Assembly (NCBI GenBank): GCA_900175165.2
Contig: FWWN02000573.1
Location: 1 to 34,730 of the forward strand
Origin: Rhizomucor pusillus
Lineage: Eukaryota > Mucoromycota > Mucoromycetes > Mucorales > Lichtheimiaceae
DNA: 34,730 nt
Direction of reading: 5' to 3'
Shown here: positions 20,119-30,462 of the stretch, piece by piece
How the letters are laid out: each line of letters begins with the position of its first letter
How positions within the stretch are numbered: the stretch's first letter is position 1
Translations under genes and position numbers: made by a program
Notes under the pieces: model-generated
Databases searched by the model: none
Seen by the model: only the letters and a program-made list of their open reading frames with translations
What the model was told of the DNA's origin: nothing

Positions 20119-22824
20119 TTGTTATAAGTTTGAACTGTTTTTTGGACTGGAGAAAGGACTTGCTAGTCTGAAGATTAAACCGCCACATTCGGCTGGCCGC
20201 CGTGACGTCACAAATTTCCTCAGGTATACTCGATGGCAGTGCCTTGAACAAAAAAAGACGTACCATGCGTCTCTGAAGTCTCCCAAAGACGTGTCTGAGG
20301 ATTTATCTTTTCCCAGGTTTGACAGTTTTGTGAGACTCTGCACAAGATATCTCCCCTCAGCAGAGTTTAGATATTGGAACATACAAATGATTGACCTGGG
20401 ATAAAACTGTAGCCGACGATCACTGAGTTCCTGAAAAAGACTGGCCAAACGATTGATCAATCATGATCATTATCCTGATAGATGTGCAAGATCTTTTAAC
20501 GTGTGAAAACGCGTCAAATTCATAGCAGAGAAAAAAATCACGACCTTACATCCAGCAGCCTTTTCCATTCGATCTCTGCCAATTTCTTGCAAAGGTCCAA
20601 ACTATCAGCTACTCTCTGCCACCTAATCGAGAAACAGCGACCCCGAAAGGCTTTGTTACGATGATCACTACTCTCTCGTTCTTCGTTTTCTTTTAGGATT
20701 CTAGTTCACTTCTTGAAAAGATTTACGCCATAGGCCACCCAACACGGAAATGAATGAAAGAGGCCTCTAGCGAAGCCAGCAAATAAACGATCATTGACGC
20801 GCCAGTGCTACGCACCCAGATCAAGCCGGGGGTGGGAATCAAAAAACACCGGGCTGCGCAGGATCGAGCTTCCCACTCAGAGGTTGCAGACTTACTGCCC
20901 GAAGGCTCTTGCTGCCAAGCATCTGAGGATTCGTCTTGGGACTGACACCTGTTAGCTTCCGTTGGGCATGCAGAGCCGATACCCAACTGGTCCTCCCAAG
21001 ATCCACGGAGTAGAGCCCATGGCGCGCATATAGCGCCGAGGATAAGGAAAAGAAAAGAGGGAGGTCGAGAGGGAAAGGCGCCTTTTATAGTTTTGGGAGG
21101 CGGCAGTTGATGAAAAAAGATCCCACAGCAGAAAAGAAAAGTCACGTGGCTCCTCATTGCTTTACATGTAGAAGCTGGCATAGAAGATAAGCAATGTATT
21201 GACGAATGTGTACATTGTAGACGTGGAATTGACGATCGCCAGCAGTGTCAGAGAAAAAATTGATCTCCGCGTGAAAAGCATTCACCGCAAATACTTTGGA
21301 GTGCTGGCGGTAGATAAGAACACAGCCGCATGAGCTGCAGATAAACTCTGCAATGAAGACCAGAAAATGTATTATGCACCGTAACTATGATAGCAGTAGT
21401 GCAGCATTGCTTGATAACTTTTCGTCGGCATTTCCAGCATTAGAACTCAGGATAGGAAATAGCTGTATGCCGAGTCTGATTATCAACGTCAACTTACTCT
21501 ATGAACAATCTATGTCTTTTGTGTAAAATTTTGCTCGCTGCTTTCTCATTAACCTAGAAAGTTACTACCTCATATAATAAATTGACTAGTCTATTGAGTT
21601 ATATGGAACTCTTTACCTGTATCATGTGTACTCAATATGTGCCCATGTGTAAACATGTGTCTTGGTGCGTATGGCCAACTGCAAGAGATTCCTAGACATT
21701 TTCCTTCCCGAATATAATAAAAGACAAACGAAAGCAACGAACTTATGGGCCGGTCTTGCTAAGGAGCAGCTTCTGCTGCGGGTTTCTGCTTGTACTGGTA
21801 TATACCCAAAATAAAATAGAACTGGTAGTTATATAGAGCTCGTCACTGGCACCTATATCACTATGTAATTCATTAGACATCAATCAACAAGCAGCAGAAG
21901 GAACCAATGACAGGGAATACTGTAATAGTCGTGAGCCGAATAAATATATGAAGATGAAGGAAAAACCAACCAGGTAGCTATCTCATACCCAAAGTAAGAA
22001 TGATGAGTTCCAGTAAAACGGATATAAATCGTCAGTAAAAAAAAGTTGGTCTATTTACACGGCATTATAGATAATAGCGAGCTGCCTTTTTATCCTTTCT
22101 TGCCAATTCAAAAGCCTCTCAAATCTTTCACTGTTACGTTGAATGTCTCAATCGTTCATTGTCACGCACACTTGCTCAGTGCACGAGCTTATAAATCCAA
22201 TGACCAAAGTATCCATCATCCTATATACCTTAATTGGAACACGCACACTCCATATTCACAGAAGAAGGCAGCACTAACTTATCCTCCAACGATCAAGTGT
22301 ATGCAATAACTACAATAAGGATAGATAAAAGAAACATCACTGACTAAGTATTGATGTTACGTGTTATGTTACGTGTTATGTTACGTGTTATGTATTGATG
22401 CAACGTACTGTGAATATTTTATGAAGAATTACTCTATTCATCTTTCAATAATAGTGGATAGCCTGGAAATACGATGGAATTAATCATTATGGTGGATCAT
22501 GCAATATTTTGATATTGACTTCTTTCTGGCTTGTAGCCCAAAGGTGAATACAGCAAGGACAATATAATATGTCGCCGCAAAACAGTCGGAACACTCCAAA
22601 GTAGCAGATGGATACATGAAACAATCATCATTATTTACGAGATTGTCGCAATATTCTTTCCCTAGTGAATGGTGTTATTGGTGGTTAGCCCCGATACCTC
22701 ATTGTTATGCTGGGATTGAAGTTTTCGCAACAATTGCAACAACAAAGAGAACCGTGGTCCCCGCTACACAAAGAAGTTCCCCAAGTTATAGACTTGCTCA
22801 ACTGCAGAACCTGAATCTGTCGTC
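20119..22824. other. Gene-poor 2.7 kb between divergent mitochondrial genes
   Basis: The longest frame is 20723-21181 (minus, 152 codons) and has no protein-like features. A more GC-rich patch at about 20790-20960 weakly recalls a tRNA-like B box (GCTCGATCC on the minus strand), but no cloverleaf can be drawn. On the minus strand near 21757-21850 a short frame ends YQYKQKPAAEAAP, which might be the tail of an unseen spliced small protein. A tandem repeat lies at 22356-22391. The rest is AT-rich, with nothing to support a gene. Confidence 0.4.
22356..22391 (+). repeat. Three perfect 12-bp tandem repeats
   Basis: The unit GTTACGTGTTAT occurs three times without error. The array is flanked on both sides by near-identical GTATTGATG (upstream as AGTATTGAT, downstream 22392-22399). 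TTACGT resembles a bZIP half-site, but a regulatory role is a guess. Confidence 0.9.
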
Positions 22825-23569
22825 ATGAATTCTTTATCTCGCTTCGCTCCTCGCCTGTTGCACAGATCATTGCAAAAGCAATCTCGTCATTGCCCTAACG
22901 TCCGTTTTTATTCGTCAGAAGTCGAGACTTCAACGAAGAAAGTAGGAGCCGTTCGTGGCGGGTACGAACGAAATGAGGGTAAAGGTCGATTTGCCGTTGA
23001 TTAACGAAGCGTTTTAGACTTGTTGGTTTTCTCTTGGGAGTAACACTTGCCGGAGGCGCTGGTTATTATTATCTTTTGGAAGAATACAGCAACGCTTCCA
23101 ACTCCCTGTTGAGCTCCGTGGAAGAATTACAAGCATCAACAGAAAAGGTTAGTTTCTTTAATGCTAACTTTTGCGGACTGAATGTAATTAAAGTGATATC
23201 CACTGTCTCATCCCCGCAGGTTCGAGAATATGCACGCAAGATTGAGGCTGTCGATAGGGATGTCGCAAAATTAAAGGATACCACCGCAACTGCGCAACAA
23301 CTTAATGACTTGAAGGCCGAATTTAGAAGACTTTATGTATGTCATGCATTGAGGCAACAAGGAGAGAGGAGGAAAGACTCATGGAAAATGACTTGGCAAT
23401 ATAGGATACCTTGAATATCGAGCATCTCGAACTGAAAACACATGTTTGGGGATTAGGTAAAATCAAAAGCGATTTCTTGGCTAAATGTTGTATGTCATGC
23501 TAACGGCAGCCTTCCCTGCTTGTAGAGCAAGATCTGAACAAGATTGCACCCTCAACCAGACAGCAATAA
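22825..23569 (+). CDS. Single-pass mitochondrial (inner membrane) coiled-coil protein
   Basis: Exons: 22825-22961, 23018-23147, 23220-23336, 23405-23456 and 23526-23569. The product is 159 aa. The N-terminus is a classic presequence, rich in Arg/Ser/Leu with no acids (MNSLSRFAPRLLHRSLQKQ ... RFYSS). One membrane segment follows at about residues 46-66 (LVGFLLGVTLAGGAGYYYLL), with Gly spacing typical of inner-membrane helices. An amphipathic coiled-coil stretch comes next (VEELQASTEKVREYARKIEA; DRDVAKLKD). The architecture (presequence, one membrane span, intermembrane-space coiled coil) is seen in several assembly or organising factors of the cristae. I cannot name the orthologue. Introns are 56, 72, 68 and 69 nt and all splices preserve frame. 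AATAAATAAA overlaps the stop and probably signals polyadenylation. Confidence 0.75.
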
Positions 23570-23648
23570 ATAAAGAGTGGACTGGATTATACTGTAGTGT
23601 CATACAAACTGTTTCACAGCTGCCCACTATCATCGTTTCTTATCGATA

Positions 23649-24041
23649 ATGGATCGGGAAAATGATAATACTATCCAAACAGAGGTATGATCCTGGAGCG
23701 TGATGCAGGTAACATTTTTCTGCATTAAAAAGGTGGCGTCGCCGATGATTGAAATTCAGGGGTGCCTTTCTTACACGCTTGATGACGCCCGTATGCCGAA
23801 CCGGCAAGGAATGCCTTATCGACATTTCATTAGATTCCAATTAACAGGACTCCTGAGTGTATACGAGTAAAATGTTGCGGTTGGACGACGGTAAGAACGA
23901 CCAATAAAGTATGAGCTGCTATCCTCTCCGTCTCTGCAGCCGTGTTGACAACGGTCTTGTCCATTTCAGATTCAGCGGAAGATATCCAGTCAGATCCATG
24001 GCAACTACTACCAAAATGGAAACATGAGCTTCGCCGCTGAA
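23649..24041 (+). CDS. Possible small spliced gene, unrecognised
   Basis: ATG 23649 opens MDRENDNTIQTE, which ends at a GT donor. After an acceptor (ATTCAG) the text reads GCLSYTLDDARMPNRQGM then PYRHFIRFQLTG. A final open stretch after TCTGCAG at about 23939 reads VLTTVLSISDSAEDIQSDPW to a TGA near 24040. The pieces have protein-like composition, but the middle splice (donor near 23857) is uncertain, because the frames do not join without choosing a poor site. It might be a small OB-fold-like or orphan protein, or only chance. Low confidence. Confidence 0.25.
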
Positions 24042-24244
24042 GAAAAATTTTCTCATTCATTATTATCCAAAGAAAATAAAGTCAAATAACATTGGATATT
24101 TGCACGTTCATGACTGTTCGGTGATTTTGCAATCAGCTGGTGTTCACTGAATCATCACGAATGGGGAGAATTTTGCCCAACATATTTTTACAGATTGTCA
24201 AACAATCCTATCTCCATTTTGGTGCGGGCTCGATCCTGCAGCGA

Positions 24245-24320
24245 TATAAAAGGCGGAGACAAAACAACTGTCATGCCGCCCTCTTTTTTTCACTCTCCCC
24301 TCTCTCCCTCCTTCTCTCAT
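24245..24320 (+). promoter_or_regulatory. Strong core promoter of eEF3 copy B: TATA box and pyrimidine tract
   Basis: TATAAAAG is at 24245-24252. From about 24281 to 24320 a near-pure C/T tract (CTCTCCCCTCTCTCCCTCC) follows, ending 93 bp before the ATG. A TATA box followed by a CT block is typical of highly expressed fungal genes. Confidence 0.65.
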
Positions 24321-24412
24321 AGCACCTTTTCTTTTGAAGGACTCCCTCGCATACTTTCTGTCGCTCATCCATTCTCTACTTTCATCACATACATTCGATA
24401 ACCTAGAATAAC

Positions 24413-27400
24413 ATGGTCGCCACCGCAGCCACCCAAAAAAACATTTTGAGCGATGTTCAGACCAAGGAGATGGTCTCCCCAAGCGAGGTCGAGACTAAGA
24501 AAGCAAAGGATATTCTCTCCAAGCTCTCGAGCGCTTCCGATGCGGATCGCGAGTCTGTCGCCGAAGAACTCGCTGATTTCGTAACTGCTAATGGCGTCCT
24601 CTCTCTTGGTCAATATAATATTGTTGGCGCAATATCCAAGGATATCAGCAACAAGAAGAATGCTGGCGCTAGACTTGGTGCCATTTCTGCAATCAAGGCG
24701 CTTGTCGACAAGAGCATCGACGGTCAGGTTGAACCTTTCATTCTTCCTTTCCTTGCCACCCTTTTGGAGCTGCAAGCTGAAAAGCAGGCCGCTGTCAAGA
24801 ACGCTGCTGCCGACGCTGCCAAGAAGCTTGTTCTCAATGCCAATGCCTTTGCTACTAGCGTAGTTGTTCGATTCCTTTTGGAGGGTTTGGGCAACTCTTG
24901 CAAGTGGCAAACCAAGATGCTCTCTCTTTCTCTTTTGGATGAACTGGTCAAGACCAAGCCCGAACAGTTCTTTGTCACTATTCCCGATGTCATTCCCGTT
25001 GTCTCTGATTGCATGTGGGACACCAAGGCCGATGTCAAGAAGGCTGCTACTAGCACCATGGGTACCATTTGCGCTTTGATTGAAAACAAGGATATCGAAC
25101 GCTTCATTCCAGCTGTCATTGCGTGTATCAACAAGCCGGAGAACGTACCCGAGACTATCCATTTGCTCGGTGCAACCACCTTTGTTCAAGAGGTCGACTC
25201 GGCCACTCTTTCAATCATGGTACCTCTTCTCAGCCGTGGTTTGAACGAGCGCGCCACGCCCATCAAGCGTAAGTCTGCTTTGATCATCGACAACATGTGC
25301 AAGCTCGTCGATGACCCCGAAGTTGCCGCTCCATTCTTGCCTCTTTTGCTTCCCGCTTTGGAGAAAATTCAGGATGTTGTCGCTGATCCTGAATGCAGAG
25401 GTGTCGTTCAAAAGGCTCTCGCTACTCTGCAGCGTGTTGGTACTTCCAACCATGAAATCTTCACCAAGGCTGACAAGGCTGAGAAGGTTGCCAAGGCTTT
25501 CAAGGAATTGCTTCCCGCCAACTTGGATAGCTTCTTTGAGCCAACTGTCAAGTACTTGGATGACATTGCTCTGTCTCTTTGCATTGCGAAGAACTTTATT
25601 AAGGATGTCTGGATCAAGTCTCTTGTGCCACCCGCAAAGTCTTTCCTCTCTGACGCAGACGCCGAATCCCTTGTCGTCAAGGCTCTTGACAAGTGCGAAG
25701 AGGCTGTCACTCCCAAGGATCCTGAGGAAGACGACGACGAAGGTGAGGATCTCTGCAACTGTGAATTCTCACTTGCCTACGGTGCCAAGATTCTTTTGAA
25801 CCGTACCAGTCTTCGTCTCAAGCGCGGACGTCGCTATGGTCTCTGCGGTCACAACGGATGTGGCAAGTCCACTCTTATGCGTGCCATTGCCAACGAACAA
25901 GTCGAAGGCTTCCCACCCAAGTCTGAACTCAAGACGGTTTACGTTGAACACGACATTGATGGCTCTGAAGCTGATACTCCTCTGGTTGACTTTATTATCT
26001 CCTCTGAGGGTGTTGAAACCAAGGATCGTGAGAAGGTCGCTCAAATCTTGCGTGAATATGGTTTCACCGAAGAGATGGTCAGCAAGAAGACGATTGGCTC
26101 CCTTTCTGGTGGCTGGAAGATGAAGCTGGCTCTTGCTCGTGCCATGCTTATGAACGCCGATATCTTGCTTCTGGACGAACCTACCAACCATTTGGATGTT
26201 GTCAATGTTGCCTGGTTGGAAAACTACTTGCTTGGTCTCAAGACTGTCACTTCCATCATCGTGTCTCATGACTCTGGATTCTTGGACCATGTCTGCTCTG
26301 ACATCATCCACTACGAGAAGAACTACAAGCTGAAGCGTTACAAGGGTAACCTGTCTGAATTCGTCAAGAAGGTCCCTGCTGCGGCTTCCTACTATTCTTT
26401 AGATGCTGCTCAGATCTCTTTCCGCTTCCCTGAGCCTGGTATGCTTGAAGGTATCAAGACTAAGGAACGTGCTATTCTCAAGATGAAGAATGTCGACTTC
26501 CAGTATCCTGGCACTGACAAGAAGCAACTCAAGAACATCAGCATGCAGTGCTCTTTAGCTTCTCGCGTGGCTGTCATTGGTCCCAACGGTGCTGGCAAGT
26601 CTACTTTGATCAAGCTTTTGACCGGTGAACTCGAGGCTCAGTCTGGCACTGTCTGGAAGCATCCCAACTTGCGCATTGCCTACGTTGCTCAGCATGCTTT
26701 CCACCACATCGAAAAGCATCTCGATATTACTCCCAACGAGTACATCCAATGGCGCTATGCTACTGGTGAAGACCGTGAAGAACTGGATAAGGTCGACCGT
26801 CAGATCACTGAAGAGGAAGAGAAGCAAATGAGCCAGACTTTTGTCATTGACGGTGAAAAGCGCGTTGTTGAAGACATCGTTGGTCGTCGCAAGCTCAAGC
26901 AGTCCTATGAATACGAAGTCCAATGGGTTGGCAAGTCTTCTGTGGAGAACACCTGGATCCCTCGCCAGCGTCTGGAACAAATGGGCTTTGGCAAGAAGAT
27001 CGCTGAAGTTGACGCTCAAGAAGCCGCAAAGTTGGGTCTCAACCGTCCTTTAACATCCAAGGAAATCGAGAAGCATTTGAACGAAGTTGGTTTGGAACCT
27101 GAATTCGCTACCCACTCTCGCATCCGTGGCTTGTCTGGTGGTCAAAAGGTCAAGCTTGTCATTGGTGCCGCCATGTGGAACCGTCCTCACATGCTGGTTC
27201 TTGACGAACCTACCAACTACTTGGATCGCGACTCTCTTGGTGCTTTGGCTGGTGCAATCAAGGAATACGGTGGTGGTGTTGTCATCGTTACCCACAACCG
27301 CCAGTTCTCTGAAGCTCTCTGCACTGAAGTTTGGAAGGTCGACAATGGTGAACTCACTCCATCCGGTCACAACTGGGTTTCTGGCAATGGTACTACCGTG

Positions 27401-27568
27401 ATCGAGGAGAAGGAGCAAGAAGATATGGTCGATGCTCAGGGCAACACCATCAAGGCTGTCAAGAAGAAGGAGAAGCTAACTTCCAAGGAACTTCGCAAGA
27501 AGAAGAAGGAGCGTATGGAACGCCGCAAGCGCGGTGAAGAGGTGTACTCTGACGAGGACGAATGGTAA
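24413..27568 (+). CDS. TEF3: Elongation factor 3 (eEF3) paralogue B, intronless
   Basis: This is the probable main eEF3: a single open frame of 1051 aa. HEAT repeats span about residues 30-330. ABC1 has Walker A GHNGCGKST (479-487), signature LSGGWKMK (564-571) and Walker B ILLLDEPTNHLD (584-595). ABC2 has GPNGAGKST (from 723), LSGGQKVK (907-914) and LVLDEPTNYLD (928-938). A chromodomain-like insert (YEYEVQWVGKSSVENTWIPR, about 830-850) lies inside ABC2. The C-terminus is Lys-rich (KKKEKLTSKELRKKKKERMER) then acidic (YSDEDEW), as in eEF3, where the tail contacts the ribosome or eEF1A. Codon use is strongly biased (AAG for Lys, GCC/GCT, CTC/TTG, AAC), unlike copy A, pointing to very high expression. 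The absence of introns contrasts with copy A and may reflect intron loss by retrocopying. Confidence 0.97.
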   Translation: MVATAATQKNILSDVQTKEMVSPSEVETKKAKDILSKLSSASDADRESVAEELADFVTANGVLSLGQYNIVGAISKDISNKKNAGARLGAISAIKALVDKSIDGQVEPFILPFLATLLELQAEKQAAVKNAAADAAKKLVLNANAFATSVVVRFLLEGLGNSCKWQTKMLSLSLLDELVKTKPEQFFVTIPDVIPVVSDCMWDTKADVKKAATSTMGTICALIENKDIERFIPAVIACINKPENVPETIHLLGATTFVQEVDSATLSIMVPLLSRGLNERATPIKRKSALIIDNMCKLVDDPEVAAPFLPLLLPALEKIQDVVADPECRGVVQKALATLQRVGTSNHEIFTKADKAEKVAKAFKELLPANLDSFFEPTVKYLDDIALSLCIAKNFIKDVWIKSLVPPAKSFLSDADAESLVVKALDKCEEAVTPKDPEEDDDEGEDLCNCEFSLAYGAKILLNRTSLRLKRGRRYGLCGHNGCGKSTLMRAIANEQVEGFPPKSELKTVYVEHDIDGSEADTPLVDFIISSEGVETKDREKVAQILREYGFTEEMVSKKTIGSLSGGWKMKLALARAMLMNADILLLDEPTNHLDVVNVAWLENYLLGLKTVTSIIVSHDSGFLDHVCSDIIHYEKNYKLKRYKGNLSEFVKKVPAAASYYSLDAAQISFRFPEPGMLEGIKTKERAILKMKNVDFQYPGTDKKQLKNISMQCSLASRVAVIGPNGAGKSTLIKLLTGELEAQSGTVWKHPNLRIAYVAQHAFHHIEKHLDITPNEYIQWRYATGEDREELDKVDRQITEEEEKQMSQTFVIDGEKRVVEDIVGRRKLKQSYEYEVQWVGKSSVENTWIPRQRLEQMGFGKKIAEVDAQEAAKLGLNRPLTSKEIEKHLNEVGLEPEFATHSRIRGLSGGQKVKLVIGAAMWNRPHMLVLDEPTNYLDRDSLGALAGAIKEYGGGVVIVTHNRQFSEALCTEVWKVDNGELTPSGHNWVSGNGTTVIEEKEQEDMVDAQGNTIKAVKKKEKLTSKELRKKKKERMERRKRGEEVYSDEDEW

Positions 27569-27943
27569 ACAAAAAGTAGTACTTGTCTTCCTCTTTTTTC
27601 TTTCATATTCTTTCATTACCCTTCTTCATTTGTTTTTGTCATCATTGCATATCCTTTCTTGTTGCTTGCTAGTATTTTGTTACATTCATACTATAAATAT
27701 AAAGTTGGAGTCCTTTTGCGTCAAAAATACCTTTTTTTTTCCGAGCCGTTCTCCCGTGTCTTCGCTTTTTTTGATCCGACGACGAAGGTGACACAAAGTC
27801 TTGGAACCTTTTGCACCACAAAGATTTTTTTGAATCCGCGAAAAACGTGGGTCCCAATGTTTTTTAAATAGCTGGTCCTTGTTCGTGCGTATTTGTTTTT
27901 CAGCCCCTTCGTTTTCTTTTCAATCGTTCCGACACTGCGACCA
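27569..27943. other. Intergenic: eEF3 B terminator and sugar-porter promoter
   Basis: The first 130 bp after the stop are very T-rich with TATAAATATAAAG at about 27693, a plausible 3'-end region. The right part holds T runs and leads into a C/T-rich stretch before ATG 27944. No gene is visible. Confidence 0.5.
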
Positions 27944-29569
27944 ATGTCAACCAAAACACAGATTGACATTGACGCTGCTGCCACGACTGACGTAGAAACA
28001 GCACCTATTTCTCACGCAAAATCAAATTCTGGATTTCGCAAGGGTGTCTATATATCCTCCATTGTCGCAGCCGTTGGTGGCTTCATCAGTGGTTATGATA
28101 CCGGCGCCGTCAGTGGCATTCTCACCATGCCAACCTTCCAAGATAACTTTTTTACGCCAGATAACTTGACCTATCTCCAAGGTTTGCTGCTGGCATTCTT
28201 TCTCATGACGGCTGCTTTGGGTGCATTCTTTTCTGGTTTCTTTTGTGGTATGTGTTTGCACATTCTTTTATTTAAAAAGAATGATTGCGTGTCTAATACA
28301 TGCGAATCACTTAGATCTACTAAGTCGCAAGTACGCTATTGTACTGGCATCGTGCCTATTTTGCATTGGAAACCTGTTCGAAGTCATTGGATACAAATTC
28401 GGTCTCTTGCTAGCCGGCCGTCTCGTTGCTGGTTTGGGCGCTGGTCTGATGACCAAGTGAGTGATTTAGCACTATAGATGCACATGACGACGCAGTGATC
28501 TAACTTTTATTTAACAAGTGGCATTCCACTTTATCATTCCGAGATCGCTCCCCCAGATATCCGTGGACGACTAATCAGTTTCTTTACACTCATGAGCACA
28601 TTCGGTCAAGTTGCTGGTTACTTTGTCACCTTTGGCACAAGCTATCTCTCCACTGACTGGAGCTGGCGTGCACCCTGGTTGCTTCAGCTGATCGTTTGCG
28701 CATTGTTTGGACTGTCTATGCTGACGATGCCCTACTCCCCTCGATGGCTGGTCGATAAAGGTCGACACCAGGAGAGTCTCGAAAGCTTGGCCTTCCTGCG
28801 TGAATTACCCACTGACGATCCATCTGTTCGTGCGGAGTACGACGAGATTGTGTCGGAGCTCGAGTTTGAGAAATCACTCGGCAAACGCACATATCGCGAA
28901 TTATTCGCTCCTACCAATCGTCGCCGTTTCTTCTCGGCTGCTTTCATCGCTATTGCAACTTCTTTCACAGGTATCACGGCTGTATGGTATTATGCTCCCG
29001 GGATTTTTCAGCAAGCTGGCTTGTCTGATGTATCCTCATCCATTGCCGCTACCGGTGGTTCGGGCCTCCTGTCGTTGGTCTGTTCGGCAATTTCGCTGCA
29101 GTGGTTCATTGATTCTTGGGGTCGCAAGAAGCTATTCCTCAGCGGCAGTATCATGATGGGTGTCAGCATGTTTATTGTCGGTGCCATGTTCTATCAGTAT
29201 ACCAATGTGGACGTTGATACAGGCGAAGTCGCCGTCTCCAACACGAACGCTCGCAACACCATCCTCGCATTTGTCTATATTTTCGCCGCTGTCTATGCAT
29301 TCACATGGGGTCTCGCTACATATGTGTACCCTGCCGAAGTATTCAACATGCGTACTCGTGCCAAAGGTCTTGCTGTGGTTTACGGTCTCAATTGGGCATT
29401 CACCATCCTGATTACCTACTGTGTACCTCTTTTTATGGCAAGCACAGTGTCCGGTGTATATTTCTTCTTTGGAGCATGCTGTATCGTGTCCTTTGGCGGT
29501 GTCTTGCTGCTTCCAGAAACCAAGGGCAAGACTCTTGAAGAGATGGAATATGTCTTTGGCGCAAAATGA
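27944..29569 (+). CDS. Sugar porter family MFS transporter
   Basis: This is a 12-helix plasma-membrane hexose/polyol-type carrier. Exons: 27944-28247, 28315-28456 and 28519-29569. Introns are 67 and 62 nt. The product is 498 aa. Family motifs appear in order: GGFISGYDTGAVSGIL in helix 1, LLSRKYAIV (loop 2-3), GRLVAGLGAGLMTNGIPLYHSE and IAPPDIRGRL (helices 4-5), SPRWLVDKGR (loop 6-7), GITAVWYYAPGIFQQAG (helix 7), DSWGRKKLFL (loop 8-9), YVYPAEVFNMRTRAKG (loop 10-11) and LPETKGKTLEEME at the end. The N-terminal tail is 40 residues and acidic and the C-terminal tail is only about 8 residues. The substrate cannot be told from sequence; lactose/xylose/quinate-type carriers and hexose carriers share these motifs. 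It is downstream of eEF3 B with 375 bp between. Confidence 0.95.
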
Positions 29570-30462
29570 GAATACGAGAACGATGGTGATGATCAAGGAA
29601 TTCAAGTTGCAACGAATCTGGACAATCTTACTACTTACCTCATACATACTAGCCTGCAAGATAATAAATAACCGACGGCGTGCGTGCGTGTGTGCATGGT
29701 GACAAGATCCTTTCGGGATTGCCACCTGCCGTGCGTAGCCGCCTCCGCTTTGTCAAGACGGACATCGTGGCTTTCAAGGGGTGCTGCAACCTGACGACAT
29801 CGGACTGGCAAAGAAGACGAAACCTTGGAACATAGTGTCCATTGTCCGAATCTTCCTTTGACCGTTCTTCCGTGTTGTCTAATTGCGGCTGAGATTTGAC
29901 CCTCATTAGCGGATCAGGATAATGCCTGCGTCGCGATGAAAACCATGATGTCGAGGATGGGGTGACGGAAATAGATGGCAGGAGAGAAAAAGTTTAAAAG
30001 AGAATGGGATGAAGAAGAGGAAGGGAGAATACAAAGCGACGTTCTAGTGGATGGTTGGAAATGCGGCACTGTTTTCCGGGTCATGGGTCGGGGCTGTACA
30101 CAATAGGCATATATCCGCTTTTCAATGTTTATCGCATTTGAGTTCAAGTGATCGGGTGGGTCCCCTTAATAATGATCAGACACTTTATGCGATGTTCATA
30201 CATGAGCGTTTACTCCTGGTCTAATTGAGCTAGACATGGGATTCTGTCATTTGAAACAGGGAATAAAAATTATCCTAATTTTTCCATATCATCTTTGGTT
30301 TCGTCAACCTGTTTCCATTCCTAGTGGTCGCCAGGGCAACTTCGGAAGAAGGCGGAGTGCGGAGTTGTGCCCCTGGCAGCTGTTGACAAGAAAAAAAAAA
30401 GTCGAGGACAAATTTTTCAAGACCCACTTTCTTCTCTTTTCTAAACCCCCTACTCTCTCGAA
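29570..30462. other. Intergenic: sugar-porter 3' flank and cytochrome c promoter
   Basis: A minus-strand frame at 29649-29906 (85 codons, MRVKSQPQLDNTEERSKED) looks slightly protein-like but has no family and no good promoter. Close to the cytochrome c ATG is an A10 tract (about 30390-30400), then CCCACTTTCTTCTCTTTTC, a pyrimidine-rich leader. Confidence 0.4.

Larger units (their letters stand above)
23570..24412. other. Upstream region of eEF3 copy B
   Basis: It contains the doubtful small gene at 23649-24041 and the eEF3 core promoter. Nothing else can be supported. Confidence 0.5.

Noticed and set aside
20790..20960. tRNA-like or SINE-like element on the minus strand
   Set aside because: The B-box word GCTCGATCC is imperfect and no acceptor stem or anticodon arm can be drawn.
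20723..21181. 152-codon minus-strand frame
   Set aside because: Composition is irregular (Cys, Trp and Pro scattered), there is no domain and no promoter, and it lies in a GC-richer patch where long chance frames are expected.
22046..22309. 87-codon plus-strand frame
   Set aside because: It is AT-rich, without domain or promoter, and not distinguishable from chance.
24365..25189. 274-codon minus-strand frame opposite eEF3 copy B
   Set aside because: It is a shadow of the strongly codon-biased eEF3 coding strand.
29132..29725. 197-codon minus-strand frame over the sugar porter end
   Set aside because: It is antisense to conserved transporter motifs. The resemblance of its start (MAIPKGS) to cytochrome c (MAIPEGN) is coincidence.
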